From Verrucomicrobiia bacterium (lineage in GTDB: Bacteria > Verrucomicrobiota > Verrucomicrobiia > Opitutales > Cerasicoccaceae), in the NCBI GenBank assembly GCA_030432235.1, contig JAUIHT010000001.1:1302001-1366000 (forward strand): a DNA stretch of 64,000 nucleotides, written 5' to 3'. Numbering within the stretch: position 1 is the first letter of the stretch; the number at the start of each line of letters is the position of its first letter. The notes beneath the pieces were generated by a model that did no database searches, was not told where the DNA came from, and was given only the letters and a program-made list of their open reading frames with translations. A program made the position numbers and the translations under genes. Positions 62,661-64,000 of the stretch are shown piece by piece.

Positions 62661-63505
62661 TTTTTTTACCCCTCAGCGTCTCTGAGCGGGCCCGTTGTCA
62701 AAGAACAGCCGTCCGGCGTTCCCCAGGGCCACATCCGTGTCCATTCATTCGTTCACCCATTTAAGACGGCGTTGAGGCGCCCCTGCCGTGCGCTCGCTCG
62801 GGCCCGGCAGGCGGATGAACGCAACAGACCCGTTCGAAGCATCAGGTTTCGCGTTCCGGTGAAACGGCATTCCCGCTAAGGCGGCCGCATGCAACTTTTC
62901 GTAATCATGCCCCAATAATACCATAGCCCACCAAGAGTTACGCTGGCTCTTTTGGCTACGTTGGGGAGGATTTTAACTTTTTTGCTATTTCTTTAGATAT
63001 ATAGCGAGGGGGAACTAAATTTAGCCCCATGCCGCTCGAAGGCGAAACTCGTGTCCATCTTTGCAGAATGGCTCTAGGATAATGGCGATCAGATCGGACT
63101 TGGAGCGAAATCTCTGGATATCCGAACCTCGCCCATCATCGTGTTTTCCTCATTGGGAAGCTAGATGGTGACCTTCTTGTCTTGGGGTCCGCCAGGCAAT
63201 AGTGAGGCCCTCTTCCTCCTTCTGCCTCAAATCCGAAGCAGCTCTTTTGAGGATAGGGAGCTCAGAACTTTGCAGCCTCGGCCTCGTGAGCGCATGTTGA
63301 GGCAATGATTTTTGACCACTCGTTTGGTATTACCGGCTACTAGAGTGGTTGCTTACACTCAGCCAACTGCTTTGTGCCTGTAGGGGCCTTCATGGAGCCC
63401 AGGAACAAGGCGGTTCCGTGGCGGGTTGCAAATACCGAAATAGCCTATTTTGGGCAATTTAGAGAACCTGAAACCCTTTATTTATGCGGAATACGCTAAA
63501 AATAA
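62661..63505. other. 845-bp stretch between two tRNA-Val genes without a supported gene
   Basis: After the tRNA T-run the sequence holds only short frames. The right half is AT-richer. On the minus strand between about 63320 and 63020 one frame is nearly open with a single TGA (it includes KRAASDLRQKEEEGLTIAW and FCKDGHEFRLRAAWG), which may be a decayed gene or chance. No inverted termini, transposase signature or attachment repeat could be seen by eye. Confidence 0.5.
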
Positions 63506-63582
63506 TGGTGGGAGTAACAGGGCTCGAACCTGTGACCTCATCCATGTCAAGGATGCGCTCTAGCCAACTGAGCTATACCCCC
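63506..63582 (-). tRNA. tRNA-Val (anticodon GAC)
   Basis: A 77-nt cloverleaf on the minus strand with acceptor GGGGGTA/TACTCCC (one G-T pair), D-arm GCTC-GAGC, anticodon loop TTGACAT (GAC, reading GUC/GUU), T-arm CAGG-TTCGAGC-CCTG, and encoded CCA. It converges with tRNA-Val(TAC). Confidence 0.95.
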
Positions 63583-63638
63583 ATAAGGGAAAGGGTGAGA
63601 AAGTAGAGAGACATTTGTGGCGCGCGCAAGCGAAAAAA

Positions 63639-64000
63639 TCACTGCATCAACTTCATCCGTTTCATATGTTCCTGGGCGCTTTTGTATAGTTCGAGATCGT
63701 GTTTAACGAGGGGTTTGAGCAGTTCCCGCAGTTCTGGACTCTCAAAATTGGGCGTTTCGTTTATTGGGCTCTGATTCTCACACGGAACAGAGGGGATTTG
63801 GTCAAAGCCCAGTTGGGCACTTAACAGAGCCAGGCTTTCCTGGAGATTTTCGGTCGTCGCAACGAAATCGAAATTGGCCAAACGTTCGATGGCTAGTTGG
63901 CTTTGCTCTTCATTAATGGATTCGTAGCCGGCATCGGTTTCGACAAAAAAACGTGTTTGAAAATTATCGAATGAGTTCCTGGAAAAGGGGTCCAGGTTGT
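63639..64000 (-). CDS. C-terminal part of a probable sulfotransferase, 5' end outside the window
   Basis: The frame runs open from the right window edge to the stop at 63639, giving at least 120 residues, so the apparent TTG start at 63881 is internal. Visible are NLDPFSRNSFDNFQTRFFV (an R-D/N-P-x-x-R-x-x-S-like helix) and the terminal region RLANFDFVATTENLQESLALLSAQLGFD. The latter resembles the F-x-x-V/A-G/T-T-E-x-L-x-E-S-L segment near the C-terminus of sulfotransferase family 2. Such enzymes move sulfate from PAPS to glycans or lipids. Family assignment rests on these short matches; catalytic P-loop lies outside. Confidence 0.55.
   Translation of the reverse strand, partial: NLDPFSRNSFDNFQTRFFVETDAGYESINEEQSQLAIERLANFDFVATTENLQESLALLSAQLGFDQIPSVPCENQSPINETPNFESPELRELLKPLVKHDLELYKSAQEHMKRMKLMQ

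Noticed and set aside
62628-62879. An 83-codon frame starting inside the tRNA-Val(TAC) gene.
   Set aside because: It begins in the tRNA and has an arginine-rich, domainless translation.
1-64000. CRISPR array or anti-phage island.
   Set aside because: No direct repeats with regular unique spacers and no cas, restriction-modification or retron-type genes were found; the tandem repeats seen have units of only 7-9 nt with no spacers.

Overview
The window reads as chromosome of a GC-rich, Gram-negative bacterium of the Planctomycetes-Verrucomicrobia-Chlamydiae superphylum, most likely Verrucomicrobiota (Opitutia/Puniceicoccales-like). This is inferred from the mix of an EpsI-like exosortase-associated protein beside an O-antigen ligase, a secreted sulfatase, a PPi-type phosphofructokinase, fused CobA-HemD, PulG-type pseudopilins and a secreted protease with an aromatic C-terminal repeat. 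Genes are dense, with many 4-nt ATGA overlaps and mixed strands. No prophage, CRISPR array, rRNA or intact insertion sequence was seen.

Layout. 1-9.1 kb: exopolysaccharide locus (EpsI-like protein, O-antigen ligase, two GT4 glycosyltransferases, two Wza-type export proteins, a Wzc-like co-polymerase whose kinase domain has lost its P-loop). 9.3-17.9 kb: secreted protease, SDR, a 54-residue membrane microprotein, lgt, a CNNM/CorC protein, PEGA lipoprotein, YggS, LysR regulator, glutaredoxin and sulfatase. 18-24 kb: a peptide ABC importer whose two permeases are fused into one 750-residue protein. 24-28 kb: unknown membrane proteins and a PilV/PilW/PilX-type pseudopilin operon. 28-33.7 kb: purU, cysS, hemB, an orphan TroA/ZnuA-like protein, rpmA and rplU. 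33.8-38.2 kb: two sensor kinases (a Cys-rich PAS kinase and a hybrid kinase with an ethylene-receptor-like membrane domain) around PPi-phosphofructokinase. 38.4-48.4 kb: AIM24 protein, RelE/ParE-type toxin-antitoxin pair, one-chain oxoprolinase/hydantoinase, MFS transporter, an AT-rich orphan gene between inverted repeats, and an aldo/keto reductase, PhyH dioxygenase and AraC regulator group. 48.4-56.1 kb: second glycan cluster (GT61-like enzyme with zinc ribbon, other glycosyltransferases, FkbM methyltransferase, ABC exporter, GT10 fucosyltransferase). 56.2-62.5 kb: GH1 glucosidase, membrane protein, hemC-cobA/hemD, ilvC, ilvN. 62.6-64 kb: two convergent tRNA-Val genes around about 850 bp without a clear gene, then the C-terminus of a likely sulfotransferase.

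How it fits together: the two glycan loci point to substantial investment in surface or exported polysaccharide, with the sulfatase and GH1 enzyme suited to degrading external sulfated or beta-linked glycans. HemB, HemC and CobA/HemD supply tetrapyrrole and siroheme precursors. IlvC/IlvN serve branched-chain amino-acid synthesis, but the large acetolactate synthase subunit is not here.

The most unusual structure outside genes is a family of intergenic hairpins whose arms are degenerate tandem repeats with a 7-, 8- or 9-nt period. One half-copy appears to be fused in frame into the oxoprolinase C-terminus.
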